In this document: one piece after another, positions 1 to 9,039 of the stretch
How positions within the stretch are numbered: the first letter of the stretch is position 1
Layout: each line of letters opens with the position of its first letter
Assembly: GCA_005888755.1 (NCBI GenBank)
Contig: VBBQ01000033.1
Span: 1 to 64,000 of the forward strand
DNA length: 64,000 nucleotides
Source of the DNA: Candidatus Bathyarchaeota archaeon
GTDB taxonomy: Archaea; Thermoproteota; Bathyarchaeia; 40CM-2-53-6
Direction of reading: 5' to 3'
The notes under the pieces: model-generated
The model's database searches: none
The model's input: only the letters and a program-made list of their open reading frames with translations
What the model was told of the DNA's origin: nothing
Program-made: the position numbers and the translations under genes

Positions 1-388
1 CCCGCAAGCCTCTCTTCTGGAAAAACCGCGCCAGCTTCACAGAGCTAGTTGTCTTCCCAGTACCCTGAATTCCTACGAGCATGAGCCTGCGGAACGCGCC
101 TGGTTGGACCTCGACTTTGGCCGGGTCTTGGCCGACAAACTTGGTCATTTCCTCGTAGAGGACTTTGACGACGTGTTCTCGCCGCGTGATTCCTGGGGGA
201 AGCTTTTCCTTCAGCGAGCGATCCTCGACAGCCTTGGAGAGCTGGAGGACGAGTTCGACGTTTACGTCTGCTTGCAGTAGTGTCCTCTGGAGATCTTTTA
301 CGAGCTCCTTAATCGCCTTCTCGTCCACGTTCGGCATCCGCAACATTTTGCGGACTGCGTCAGTGAGAGAACGGCCTACCGTTTCCAA
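1..388 (-). CDS. srp54: Signal recognition particle GTPase SRP54, N-terminal part (cut by window edge)
   Basis: The minus-strand frame from 388 to the window edge encodes the helical N domain and the start of the GTPase domain of SRP54, which binds signal sequences and SRP RNA and docks with FtsY. The P-loop GIQGTGKTTS is visible near the edge, after a typical N-domain with the string RMPNVDEKAIKEL. The rest of the G domain and the M domain lie outside the window. No ATG is available at the right place; TTG at 388-386, about 8 nt after a GAGAG stretch, gives the expected N-terminus. It sits directly downstream of deoxyhypusine synthase (stop at 391), so the two are probably co-transcribed. 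Confidence 0.9.
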   Translation of the reverse strand, partial: METVGRSLTDAVRKMLRMPNVDEKAIKELVKDLQRTLLQADVNVELVLQLSKAVEDRSLKEKLPPGITRREHVVKVLYEEMTKFVGQDPAKVEVQPGAFRRLMLVGIQGTGKTTSSVKLARFFQKRGLR

Positions 389-390
389 GA

Positions 391-1323
391 CTACTCTCTC
401 AACGTTCTCACGCGCTTCTTAACCTTCCCCAAAACAGCGGCCATGATCAATGGAAAGCAGACAGTTGCATCACCGTACACGTCGACGAATCTTCCTCCTT
501 TCCGGATTTTCCTCCAGCTAATCGATTCCGCCAATGGCGCGCCGCTCAATCCTCCCGGCTCCGGCCTGTCAGCGGTGATCTGAACTGCAGCATCGACACC
601 CTCCCTCAGAACACTGGCTAAGAGAGTGTGGTGCTTGGGCAATCCTCCGCCTAGAATGAGAACGCCGAGCTTTTTCGAGGTCATAGCCATTTCTATCATA
701 TCAGTCACATCGGCCATGGGGTTCAACTGCAGCAATTCGGTCTGAGAGAAACTCCAGAGGCTGAGACCCAAAATCGAGTCTAACAGACCGGGCGAAAAGA
801 CCTTGACATTCTTGCGTGCAGCTTTGTAGAGAATCGAATCTCTATCCCGCAATAGAAGTCCTATTTTTCTCAGAAGGTTTGAGACGGACACTCCGCGCCT
901 TTCGTCAGCTGGAATCTTTGCCAGCAGTCTTCTTACCGTCTTGTCTAGAATTTCGAATGATTTTTCTTTCACGAAGATATCTGCGATTCGACTATAGCCT
1001 CTCCTGATCAAGAGGCGATCATCAACTTGGAAGGTGCCCTGATAATGGTGCAAGCCCAGTGACTCGATCACATCATGCGTCAAGTTTGCACCCGTAGTCA
1101 CGATGGCATCAAGAAACCCACGGTCGATAAGATCCCCAATGAGGAGTCTAAACCCTGAGGGAACCATTGGTCCGGCGAGCGTCAGGAAATTCGTGAAATC
1201 AGTTTCTCGGAACATATCTTCGATAACGTCAGCTGCAGCACCTATTCTGCCCCCACCGAGGACACCGGTAGCGCCCATCTCTTCGACAAGGGCGTCGACG
1301 CTCATTCCCGGCCAAAGCCGCAA
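391..1323 (-). CDS. dys: Deoxyhypusine synthase (copy 1)
   Basis: The enzyme transfers the aminobutyl group of spermidine to the conserved lysine of aIF5A, the first step of hypusine formation. At about 310 residues it matches the family length. It shows the N-terminal GMSVDALVEEMG region, the NAD-binding TGANLTHD segment and the catalytic-lysine motif GGGLPKHH near residue 235. The gene lies just downstream of its substrate gene aIF5A (43 nt apart), which supports the assignment. The start is uncertain: TTG at 1323 and ATG at 1305 are both possible, and homology-like residues continue slightly upstream without a standard start codon. A second, more divergent relative lies at 34214-35350. Confidence 0.9.
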   Translation of the reverse strand: MRLWPGMSVDALVEEMGATGVLGGGRIGAAADVIEDMFRETDFTNFLTLAGPMVPSGFRLLIGDLIDRGFLDAIVTTGANLTHDVIESLGLHHYQGTFQVDDRLLIRRGYSRIADIFVKEKSFEILDKTVRRLLAKIPADERRGVSVSNLLRKIGLLLRDRDSILYKAARKNVKVFSPGLLDSILGLSLWSFSQTELLQLNPMADVTDMIEMAMTSKKLGVLILGGGLPKHHTLLASVLREGVDAAVQITADRPEPGGLSGAPLAESISWRKIRKGGRFVDVYGDATVCFPLIMAAVLGKVKKRVRTLRE

Positions 1324-1363
1324 GTGTCTAACTTTTGAGGGAACCTTGCTCGAAATGAGCAGC

Positions 1364-1759
1364 TCAGCCCTTTCGGCGGACGACCATGTTCCGTCCCATA
1401 ACGGCCCAGTACTCGACCTCGATTCCCGAAGCCATCTGTTTCTTCAGATCCTCATCATCAGGCATTGGCGTTTCGAATGTCTGATAATTCTCCATGTCCA
1501 TTACTTGGAGAAGATTGCCCGAGATGGAAAGAACCTGTCCCGTCCTCTTGTCGATGAGCGGGACCTCGGCCTTCCCATCAACCGGGCTGATGAGGTTCTT
1601 CTTCACACCCGTAAACGCGCTGATTGCGACAATCCTTGCTTTGGCGGAGCCATGCTTGCCGGGCTTGGACTTTTCGAACTCCACAATCTTGCAAGGTTCA
1701 CCATCAATAAGGACGTACTGCCCAATCTTCAAACTGCCAACTTCGACCGGCTTGCTCAT
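1364..1759 (-). CDS. eif5A: Translation initiation factor 5A (hypusine-containing)
   Basis: This 131-residue protein is the archaeal homologue of eIF5A, which helps ribosomes through difficult peptide bonds. It has an N-terminal SH3-like domain and a C-terminal OB fold. The hypusination loop is clear: SKPGKHGSAKAR, where the lysine of GKHG is the modified residue. The open frame extends upstream to 1873, but ATG at 1759 gives the standard N-terminus MSKPVEVGSLKIG. It heads a minus-strand run with deoxyhypusine synthase and srp54, and diverges from nadK across a 125-nt intergenic promoter region. Confidence 0.95.
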   Translation of the reverse strand: MSKPVEVGSLKIGQYVLIDGEPCKIVEFEKSKPGKHGSAKARIVAISAFTGVKKNLISPVDGKAEVPLIDKRTGQVLSISGNLLQVMDMENYQTFETPMPDDEDLKKQMASGIEVEYWAVMGRNMVVRRKG

Positions 1760-1884
1760 GAAACTGGGACCCGACGGCGAGCGAGTCCTAGGACTGCATC
1801 TAAAAGACTTCGCGTGAATGGAAGCATATTCATAGAGAATTCTTTTCAACTGGTCTATGTCAGCTCTCCACAATCTGAATCGCT

Positions 1885-2724
1885 ATGCCCAAGGCAGTAG
1901 GCATCCTGGCCAAGAAAGGCTCGAAAGAAATCTACACAGAGGCGAGGAGGATTCACGGAATTATCGAGCAACACGGCTTCAGATCGATCCCCGACGAAGA
2001 ACTAGGAAGAGATGCAAAGATTCCAGGAGGAAAACCGCTGAAGCAAATGGCGATCGATCTCATAGTGACGATTGGAGGAGACGGCACAGTCTTGAAAGCG
2101 GCCAAGGAGATGTTGAAACCAAAGACCCCGATCCTGGCGGTGAACATGGGCCGGAGGGGCTACCTCACCGAGGTGGAACCTTCCGAGTTTGAAGCAGCCT
2201 TCACGAAGTGGGAGAAGGGCGACTACGAGCTTGAGGAGCAATGGAAACTGTCAGTTCTTCATAAGAACCGGCTTGTGGGCGAAGCCCTCAACGAGGCGCT
2301 CCTTCTTCCAACCATACCTGCGAACATGCTCAACTTGAACCTAGCCCTTCGAGGTAAGCGGGTTTTTCAGGCCAGGGCAGACGGAATCATTGTTTCTACC
2401 CCGACAGGATCAACGGCCCACTCGTTCTCTGCAGGAGGGCCAGTTCTCGAAACCTCAATGGACAGCGTATCGTTGACACTCATCGCCCCTCTCCAACCCG
2501 TAAAGTCCATTGTGGTACCGATTAAGACCGGTGTGCAATTGCTCGTGGCACAACCGGGTCCTCGTGCTAACTTGGTGATGGACGGCCGTCTTGAACGGGA
2601 AATAGGGATCGGGCAGTCGCTATCGTTCAGGAAATCAGGCAACAGTACGTTTTTCGTCAGGTTTGGCGACTCATTCCTTCAGAGGAGTCTTAGAAGACTG
2701 TCCTCAGAAAGGGAAAACAGTTGA
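1885..2724 (+). CDS. nadK: NAD kinase
   Basis: It phosphorylates NAD to NADP with ATP or polyphosphate. The 279-residue product shows the diagnostic GGDGT motif (in TIGGDGTVLKAA, about residue 64) and the second conserved block TPTGSTAHSFSAGGP near residue 175, as expected for the diacylglycerol-kinase-like fold. ATG at 1885 follows the divergent aIF5A promoter region. The stop codon TGA overlaps the TTG start of nob1 by 3 nt (TTGA), so the two genes are translationally coupled. Confidence 0.93.
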   Translation: MPKAVGILAKKGSKEIYTEARRIHGIIEQHGFRSIPDEELGRDAKIPGGKPLKQMAIDLIVTIGGDGTVLKAAKEMLKPKTPILAVNMGRRGYLTEVEPSEFEAAFTKWEKGDYELEEQWKLSVLHKNRLVGEALNEALLLPTIPANMLNLNLALRGKRVFQARADGIIVSTPTGSTAHSFSAGGPVLETSMDSVSLTLIAPLQPVKSIVVPIKTGVQLLVAQPGPRANLVMDGRLEREIGIGQSLSFRKSGNSTFFVRFGDSFLQRSLRRLSSERENS

Positions 2725-3248
2725 AGGTGCTCGTCCTAGATACCTCAGCATTCATTATGGGCTTCAACCCAACCCGGCCAGGAGAAGTGTATACGGTCCC
2801 CGCTGTAGAGGATGAGCTGTTGAGGGGAACGATGACACAGCTACGATTTCATGTAAACAAGGAGAAGGGCAAGGTCATACTCAGATTCCCATCTCCTCGA
2901 GCATTGGAATCAGTGGAAGCAGTCAGCACTCGAGCGGGTGAGAAAGGCCATGTCTCACAAGCGGATCGCGAGGTAGTCGCTCTCGCTCTGGACCTGAAAC
3001 AGGACGGACAAGACCCTGTGATAGTCAGCGATGACTATGCGGTCCAAAACATGGCGGAGCATCTTCATCTCAACTATGGATCACTTGCCAATTTTGGGAT
3101 CGCTCACAAGTTTGACTGGATCATGTACTGCCCCGCTTGCCATCGGAGGTCGAAGGGGCCAGAAAAGACATGTCGGATTTGCGGAACCGAGCTGAAAAGA
3201 AAGGTATTATCTCGATCCAAAATCTCTCGTGACCAAGCACTGAAGTGA
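2721..3248 (+). CDS. nob1: rRNA maturation endonuclease Nob1 (PIN domain plus zinc ribbon)
   Basis: Nob1 cleaves the 3' end of pre-16S rRNA during late small-subunit assembly. The 175-residue protein starts with the PIN-domain strand VLVLDTSAFIMG, carrying the first catalytic aspartate. It has further acidic residues in QADREVVALALDL and VSDDYAVQ, and ends in a zinc ribbon with two CxxC pairs (CPAC and CRIC). The architecture and length match archaeal Nob1. It starts at TTG 2721, overlapping the nadK stop; no better start is present. Confidence 0.92.
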   Translation: MKVLVLDTSAFIMGFNPTRPGEVYTVPAVEDELLRGTMTQLRFHVNKEKGKVILRFPSPRALESVEAVSTRAGEKGHVSQADREVVALALDLKQDGQDPVIVSDDYAVQNMAEHLHLNYGSLANFGIAHKFDWIMYCPACHRRSKGPEKTCRICGTELKRKVLSRSKISRDQALK

Positions 3249-3254
3249 ATCGCC

Positions 3255-3689
3255 GTGGCAAAGCAGCATCCCAAAGATCACGGATCCGGCATGACGCGGG
3301 TCACCGGGATTGGAGGAGTATTCTTCAAAGCCAAAGACCCGGGAAAACTAATGTCATGGTATACAACCCATCTCGGAGTCAAACCCGAAAGCGAAGGGTC
3401 GAGCACGACGATGTTTCAATGGCGAGAGAAAGAAGACCTCAAACAACTCGGTTATACCGTGTGGTCAATTTTTCCCCACGACACGAAATACTTTGATCCG
3501 AGTGCGTCGCCTTTCATGATCAACTTCCGGGTCAAGGACCTCGACAGGCTACTGGATCAGCTCAAGCGGGAAGGCGTGAAAGTCGACGATAAGCGAGAGG
3601 AATACGAATACGGCAAATTCGGATGGATCATCGATCCCGAAGGCAACCGGATTGAACTCTGGGAACCAAAGGGCAAATCTCCTCCGTGA
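3255..3689 (+). CDS. VOC (glyoxalase/bleomycin resistance) family protein
   Basis: A single-module vicinal oxygen chelate protein of 144 residues. It contains the repeated beta-alpha-beta-beta-beta pattern, with VFFKAKDPGKLMSWYTTHLG at the start of the first half and DPEGNRIELWEP at the C-terminus, a classic VOC ending that includes a metal-ligand glutamate. Family members are dioxygenases, glyoxalases or resistance proteins, and the substrate cannot be told from sequence. GTG at 3255 lies 6 nt after the nob1 stop; ATG at 3291 is an alternative start. It is probably the last gene of the nadK-nob1 unit. Confidence 0.85.
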   Translation: MAKQHPKDHGSGMTRVTGIGGVFFKAKDPGKLMSWYTTHLGVKPESEGSSTTMFQWREKEDLKQLGYTVWSIFPHDTKYFDPSASPFMINFRVKDLDRLLDQLKREGVKVDDKREEYEYGKFGWIIDPEGNRIELWEPKGKSPP

Positions 3690-3925
3690 GTAATCCTGGG
3701 GTAGCATATCGTCAGGACATAACATAACACGTGAAGCATTTTCAGGTTCTGCTAAGTCTCTGTCGAACTGATTGATGGATTTGCTTGTTGACTTAGCTTG
3801 CCTCCATCGACTTTGAGGATTAGGGTCGCGTTCTCCGGTTCCCGTTCCTCTACCATTGCTTCACCTGGAGGCCCGTCAGGGCTGAACCTCAGCCCTCTCG
3901 CGGCCAGGTTCCTGGCCGCGTTCTC
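3690..3925 (-). ncRNA. Candidate TnpB guide (omega) RNA overlapping the tnpB 3' end
   Basis: TnpB nucleases of IS200/IS605 elements use a non-coding RNA that overlaps the end of their gene and runs past the right end of the element. Here two strong back-to-back hairpins sit in the tnpB 3' coding region: 9-bp arms at 3900-3908/3911-3919 with a 2-nt loop, and 8-bp arms at 3878-3885/3889-3896 with a 3-nt loop. The protein encoded from there on (after NLAARGL) looks unlike the conserved TnpB fold, which fits DNA constrained as RNA. The true ends and the guide segment cannot be fixed from sequence alone; the boundaries given are approximate. Confidence 0.42.
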
Positions 3926-4942
3926 GTCCCTGTCTAGGATGGCTCCACAATGTGGACACCATAGTCTTCGGTGGATGCTCTCTAAGGTCTTGTACCCGCA
4001 TATTGAGCACTGTTTAGACGTGTTCCAGGCAGGAACGTAGATTACCTTCAATCCTTCCCATCGGGCCTTGTACTCTATCTGTCGCTGGAGCTCTCCATAG
4101 CTCCAGCTGTTCATCCTGGCCCGATAGTTTCTCGATTGTCCGTTGCCCCTCCGATAGAGCCTTCTCATCCCAGTCAGTTTCTCCATGACTATCCCATTCC
4201 GTTTTGTCTTCGCGTCGTCAACTATCTTCTTGGACACATTGTGGAGTAGTGGCTGAACGCGGTTCCGCTGCTTCTCTCCGTACTTGGAGAAGACTCGTGT
4301 CCTTATTCTGGTGTCGTTCCTCTTGAACTGACTTTTGACCATGCGGTAATTGGACTTGATCCTGGTCGCCTGTGATAGGTCAAATGTTTGAGCTGTCCGG
4401 TCTGTTGATGCGGTTGTCACATTGTCCAGATTGCGGTCTACACCGACGTATCCTTCCGGTTCAATCTCAGCTGTTTCTTTCGAATAGCTTAAGCTGACAG
4501 CGTTCGGAGTCAGCGAGACTGATCGAACATTAAGCCCGGAGAGTACTTGAAGCGTATGACCATTGAGCTTGAAATATACGTACCGTCGTGGTCTGACCGG
4601 CAGCCTGAGAAGGTCGCTCACTATCTTGAACCCGTAACAACTGGTTAGCATCAACCTCTTGGCGTATGGAAAACGTGTCAGAGCGTGCTTCTTCCTGGCC
4701 TTTCGATAGTTGTGAAGAATAGAGGCGGCTATGCTGATGGCCCCGAGTCTATAGTAACCCGGCATTTCACGGGAAAGATGTGGATAAGCCAGTGAGGAAA
4801 GGGTCATTCGAGAGGAAACGTCATGTTCGTTTCCAATCATGATGCACACATTGACCATCCGCCTGAACTCGTCCAGTAGCTGGATGAGTTCCCCCGAGGC
4901 CTGAAGCTTCTGTCTGACGGTCTTGATCGCTGGCGATTGCAA
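3752..4942 (-). mobile_element. tnpB: IS200/IS605-family TnpB (RNA-guided nuclease), no TnpA
   Basis: A 396-residue TnpB/OrfB. The RuvC-like catalytic residues are intact: Asp169 in YVGVDRNLDN, Glu254 in VMEKLTG and Asp337 in LDRDENAARN. The zinc finger has CSIC (312-315) and CPHC (329-332). The last 45 residues form a low-homology tail containing GEAM. No tnpA transposase is present nearby, so the element is TnpB-only or depends on a TnpA elsewhere. It is bounded by the convergent VOC gene and the 5110 gene. A TTGAT string lies about 100 nt upstream of the start (5048-5044, minus strand), which would suit a target-adjacent motif, but the left end is not proven. Confidence 0.9.
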
Positions 4943-5109
4943 CTCGACACTACTACACTGTCTGCTGCTGATAACTAATAGAGGCGCGAGAACATGACCT
5001 TATCACACGAGATAAACAAGTGATTCGGTCGCCAACAGGGTCGATCAAGGTGGGATCCTCTCGGAAGAATTAAATCCAGAACACAGCCCATCGCAAAGGT
5101 GAGCTAGCC

Positions 5110-5847
5110 TTGCTGAAGACGGAAACCAATCTTTACGACGACATGTCGAAGGGGCGTGTTGATCCTTCCAGGTGGAAGGTTCTCAGTTTTCCAATGGGCA
5201 ATGGCGAGAACTGGGTCTGGGAAGAACCAAAGGCTAGGATTTCATCTCGGAATGGCGGTCTAGCTCTAACCGTCGATCCCTTTACGCGGAAACATGACAA
5301 GATCCATATGTTCGACGATCCGAAGCAACTGTACGCCTCCACGAGAACCTTTCCAGTATCACTTGATCAAGTAACCGTTTTTGAGGCTGAGATGGGAGCC
5401 GAGACCTATCAGAGCAACGCCGAGGATCTACAGGACGCGTTTGCAGGGCTCATACTCATGGACTTTACGACTGGCATGATATTCGACTTCATCACGACTG
5501 GAAAAAAGATCGGAGCAATCTACGAGCGGCTCTTGATCCCTGGTGTCACAGATGAGAAGACAGCGTTCACCTATGTCATTGAGGCACCGTTTTCGGGGGT
5601 CCGTACGAGACCCGAAATGATGCACCACTACATGGTCAGAATAGACGCGCAGAAGAAACGCGCGGAATGGATTGTCGATGGAAAGACTTTCTTCAAGACT
5701 GAGAGCCTTCCGGTCGCTCCCAAGGACATCATGGTTGGCTGGGGACTATTCACCCTCAAGCCCGTTGACCCAGAAAGGGGAAGCACGTCAGTGCACGGAC
5801 AAGGCGCGACCGGGATCTGGAAGAATTTCAGATACTCAATCCCGTAG
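5110..5847 (+). CDS. Uncharacterised beta-sandwich protein (DUF6081-like)
   Basis: A 245-residue soluble protein without signal peptide or membrane segment. The pattern of an initial YDDMSKGRVDPSRWKVL, many aromatic beta strands, an internal TFEAEMG-like strand and a late WIVDGKTFFKTE strand resembles concanavalin/LamG-like jelly rolls; my best guess is the DUF6081 family. No catalytic residues can be assigned. TTG at 5110 is the only plausible start in range. It is convergent with the L-2-hydroxyglutarate oxidase-like gene, 32 nt away. Function unknown. Confidence 0.7.
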   Translation: MLKTETNLYDDMSKGRVDPSRWKVLSFPMGNGENWVWEEPKARISSRNGGLALTVDPFTRKHDKIHMFDDPKQLYASTRTFPVSLDQVTVFEAEMGAETYQSNAEDLQDAFAGLILMDFTTGMIFDFITTGKKIGAIYERLLIPGVTDEKTAFTYVIEAPFSGVRTRPEMMHHYMVRIDAQKKRAEWIVDGKTFFKTESLPVAPKDIMVGWGLFTLKPVDPERGSTSVHGQGATGIWKNFRYSIP

Positions 5848-5879
5848 GTAGGCTTTCTCTTCCCCTGGCAGATCGACTC

Positions 5880-7223
5880 TTAAGCCATGATTTTCGGTGC
5901 ATCGTTCACCATATCGGTGACCAAGTCATAATTCCACGGTCCCTTGGACGCTGCTGATGTTTTTCTTCTAAGATCCAAGTAGCCTAGGGAACCGAGCTTC
6001 TGAACGAGCCAGGCAGCATACGCAGGTGACCCGGTGGCCCCTGGAGAATTGTAGTTGGTAATGTGGTATGACAGGGGACCCTTGATCTCGATGGCTTCCT
6101 TGATGAAGTTCCCGTTTCGATCTATGACTTGCGCACGGACCCCGGCGATCCCGGGTTTGATGAAATAGTCTCGTTTGAGTTCTGGAATGAACTCTTGCGC
6201 TCTTCTTGCCATCTCTGACTTGAAGATGGACGATTTCCATTCTTCCCCTGCTAGCGTAAGGAAATCCTTGTTGTACAGAAGAGCGATCTTGTTCATCATC
6301 GGAGGTTCTAGGATCTTCTCCAAGGCTTGAATCGGGTTTTTGAAAAAGCCCTTGTACGTGTACGGTCCTGCTACCGGAACGGCGTTTGGTCCTATCTCGC
6401 GACGCCCGTCAGCGCGGCATATCCAGTGTGGATCTAGAAACGGTAGCTCTGGGTGTTGTGCTACAGTGTAGATATTCCTCGAGGCTAGGTATGCCCATTG
6501 TTGTCCTACTTCCCAGTATTCTCCTCTGAAGTTGAGGTCGGCATATTCTCTCCCGATGCTGAGCATGTGTGCGATGCGCATCGAGTTTCCTCCCGCGCAG
6601 TTTAGGAGAAACCGGGTCCGTATTGTTTCCCGACTATTTTTGGGTCGGATCTCCAAGAAATCCTTGGCTACTTCGATCGACTTGACCTCGAAACCAAGAA
6701 TGAACCTGACGCCTTCTCGTTCGGCGTCGCTACGAAGCGAGCGAGTGAACGAAGGATAGTCAACTGAGGTATCCGTCTTCGACCATATTGCTCCGTGGGA
6801 CCTTACGTGGGGCTCAAGTTTTCGAACCTCCTCCGCAGTTAGAACTTCCAGCTCGTTCTCCTCCATTCCATTCTCCAAGCCCCAGTGATGATACTTCTCC
6901 ACCCGCTTCATGTCGTCGTCTCGGGTCGCCACTTCCAGGGTTGTCACGGGCGACCATGGGAGACCCCGTTCTCTCGCGTATGATTTCCACATTCCATACG
7001 CTGCCTGCGAGGATTTGGCGAAGATTCGGCGTTTGACAGGGTCTAGGTAGAAGGGGCGGTGGACGACTCCGGTATTCCTCTTGGAAGTATGAACTGCGAC
7101 TTGCTGTTCCTTCTCGATGACCCCTATTCGGCCCTGATACTGGTTCGCCAGCCAATAGGAGACGGAAGTCCCGAGGATCCCGCCGCCAATGATAGTCACG
7201 TCCCACGGTTCCAGCGACGCCAA
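5880..7223 (-). CDS. lhgO: FAD-dependent oxidoreductase, L-2-hydroxyglutarate oxidase-like
   Basis: A 447-residue DAO-superfamily flavoenzyme. The N-terminal Rossmann motif IIGGGILGTSVSYWLA binds FAD, followed by the substrate-side segment NTGVVHRPFYLDP typical of the LhgO/L2HGDH branch and a C-terminal YHITNYNSPGATGSPAYAAW block that closes the FAD site. LhgO oxidises L-2-hydroxyglutarate to 2-oxoglutarate, but related enzymes act on glycerol 3-phosphate or amino acids, so the substrate is inferred. It stands alone between convergent and tandem neighbours. Confidence 0.82.
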   Translation of the reverse strand: MASLEPWDVTIIGGGILGTSVSYWLANQYQGRIGVIEKEQQVAVHTSKRNTGVVHRPFYLDPVKRRIFAKSSQAAYGMWKSYARERGLPWSPVTTLEVATRDDDMKRVEKYHHWGLENGMEENELEVLTAEEVRKLEPHVRSHGAIWSKTDTSVDYPSFTRSLRSDAEREGVRFILGFEVKSIEVAKDFLEIRPKNSRETIRTRFLLNCAGGNSMRIAHMLSIGREYADLNFRGEYWEVGQQWAYLASRNIYTVAQHPELPFLDPHWICRADGRREIGPNAVPVAGPYTYKGFFKNPIQALEKILEPPMMNKIALLYNKDFLTLAGEEWKSSIFKSEMARRAQEFIPELKRDYFIKPGIAGVRAQVIDRNGNFIKEAIEIKGPLSYHITNYNSPGATGSPAYAAWLVQKLGSLGYLDLRRKTSAASKGPWNYDLVTDMVNDAPKIMA

Positions 7224-7297
7224 GAGGCCGCACCGAGTAAAGAGAGTTCGTTATGCTATATTCGGGTTATGCATTACTTTCTAAAAACAGACGAAGT

Positions 7298-8224
7298 TCA
7301 CGTTCTGGAGAGCTGCAGGTATTCAGCCTCTATCTTGCCACCGGACTTGAGGTAGAGCAGGGCCCCGGGAGCTAGACTGTCCAAGTAAGAGAATGTGTAA
7401 GCAATCATCTCTCTTTGGCGGAGATGCTTGGCAAACCTTGCTATCTCAGACATCAAAGCAGACCCGACTTTCTTTCCTCGATGTTCTGGAAGAACGAATG
7501 CTCCTCGGAACCATGCCACGCCCGGCTCATAATAGTCAGGAATGATCCCGACCAACCCTACATGCTCTTTGTTTGACCGAGCAAGAATCCACTTGGCCCC
7601 ACGGGACCTGTCTTGTTTGAATGATTCGGCGACAGCGGCAATGCCGCCCTCTTCCTCCGTCCGCCAGTCCCAGTAAGGGCTCAATGCTCGGGCGAATATG
7701 CTGCTGGCGCTGTCCATCGTCTCATCTGAGACCCCCTCCGTCTCAAGCCGAGAGTCTCCGGTATCAGGCACGTCATTTATTTGCCAGCTGATGCGAAAAT
7801 CTCGCCGCAGAGGCTTGAACCCGAATTTCCGGTAAGCCTCAACGTATGGCTGAACCGCCGGGGTGGTAGCTCTCAGGAATTCCGGTCCCTTCGATTCTAC
7901 GTACCCAATCACTTCAGCGAGAAGTCTCTCAGCGATTTGCGTTTGGGTGGTCGCGCGTCTAATGCTAAGATATCTTATCACGAACCACTTGTCTCGGGGA
8001 AGACTTGTCGCAGCGACCCATCCGATCGGTACTCCCTTCTCTTCGGCGACAAAGCATCCGTCCGCGTCGAATCGTCGTGAGGAGAGGGTCGCCTTTGTCC
8101 TTGGAATATCTGCAAAGACGCCGAAGGCATCCTTCAGAATGGCGAGTAAGACTGACTCTTCACCGCGTGAGAATGCTCTCACTGAAGCGCTTGACGATCT
8201 TTCGACCCGCAGCGTCTCTGCCAT
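7298..8224 (-). CDS. GNAT-family N-acetyltransferase (two GNAT modules)
   Basis: A 308-residue protein that looks like two tandem GNAT folds. The first has VGWVAATSLPRDKW and RATTQTQIAERLLAEVIGY; the second has the acetyl-CoA-binding region VLPEHRGKKVGSALMSEIARFA, the classical R/Q-x-x-G-x-G/A site. The second module therefore appears catalytic while the first has a weaker CoA loop. The substrate is unknown. It sits just 2 nt downstream of the ABC-2 permease operon on the same strand and is probably co-transcribed, so it could modify the exported compound or protect against it; this is inference. Confidence 0.82.
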   Translation of the reverse strand: MAETLRVERSSSASVRAFSRGEESVLLAILKDAFGVFADIPRTKATLSSRRFDADGCFVAEEKGVPIGWVAATSLPRDKWFVIRYLSIRRATTQTQIAERLLAEVIGYVESKGPEFLRATTPAVQPYVEAYRKFGFKPLRRDFRISWQINDVPDTGDSRLETEGVSDETMDSASSIFARALSPYWDWRTEEEGGIAAVAESFKQDRSRGAKWILARSNKEHVGLVGIIPDYYEPGVAWFRGAFVLPEHRGKKVGSALMSEIARFAKHLRQREMIAYTFSYLDSLAPGALLYLKSGGKIEAEYLQLSRT

Positions 8225-8226
8225 TT

Positions 8227-9039
8227 TCAGGGTTTTCCTTTCAGTCTAATGTTTCTGAGAATGGTCCAGTACGCGAGGGCGCCTAGTATCGCGAGTGGAA
8301 GGGAGGTGGCGAGAAGATTCGTTAGAACGCTGGTGTCCAGAGGGTTTCCGGCGAAGGCTGAGTTTCGAAGGACTCCCGCTGCTAGGCTGAGAGGATTGTA
8401 TTCGGCTATCGTGGCCACAGGGGCTGGAAGATATTGGGCTATTGTTTGCGCCGGATAGAATACGGTGCTGATTGTGACCATTGACACTTGGAGTGCTTGC
8501 GCGTAAACCCAGTAGATCTCTCCTCTTCGGGATACGCTGGCAAAGAAGGCTGCCAGACCCGCGATCCCTGTTGCGAGGACGAATAGGAAGGGGATGAGTG
8601 CGAGGGCGTACACTATTCCTTGAATGGGTATCGTGCTTGTTCCTAGGAACGAGAGTGCAAAATATGCTATGGCTAGGAGAGCGCCGGAGTATACTATTCC
8701 GCCGAGGCCTCCGGAGATGATGTATGCTCCAACGAGACCTCCTGTCCGGACTGGAAGTGTGAGGTAGTATTGTACCACGCCCTCTCGAAGCGCGAGCCAG
8801 ATTCGTCTTCCTGTGTCTGTGGCGGCAGAAAACAAGCCTACTACGACGATTCCGGGAACAAGGAACTGGAAATAGGAAAGACCTGCGAATTTGGTAGGGA
8901 TTAGCCTTCCGTACACAAGGCCCACGACTAACATGTCGGAAAGACTGAGGCTGATCAAAACCGCCATCAACCATTTTGTCCTGAAGAAATACGAGAAGTC
9001 GGTTCGAGCAATGCGAACGAGTCGCGAGAACTGACTCAA
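8227..9039 (-). CDS. ABC-2 type transporter permease (second subunit)
   Basis: A 270-residue integral membrane protein with about six hydrophobic segments (for example VLISLSLSDMLVVGLVYG, the FQFLVPGIVVVGLFSA stretch, and a C-terminal TSLPLAILGALAYWTI helix), matching ABC-2 exporter permeases. It overlaps the upstream permease gene by 4 nt (9036-9039), and the ATPase gene overlaps that one in turn. The three form an ATPase-permease-permease exporter operon, possibly with the GNAT gene at the end. Substrate classes for such systems include drugs, polysaccharides and lipids; nothing in the sequence decides. Confidence 0.88.
   Translation of the reverse strand: MSQFSRLVRIARTDFSYFFRTKWLMAVLISLSLSDMLVVGLVYGRLIPTKFAGLSYFQFLVPGIVVVGLFSAATDTGRRIWLALREGVVQYYLTLPVRTGGLVGAYIISGGLGGIVYSGALLAIAYFALSFLGTSTIPIQGIVYALALIPFLFVLATGIAGLAAFFASVSRRGEIYWVYAQALQVSMVTISTVFYPAQTIAQYLPAPVATIAEYNPLSLAAGVLRNSAFAGNPLDTSVLTNLLATSLPLAILGALAYWTILRNIRLKGKP

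Noticed and set aside
1103-1900. 265-codon plus-strand frame opposite aIF5A and dys
   Set aside because: Shadow of real minus-strand genes; no recognisable domain.
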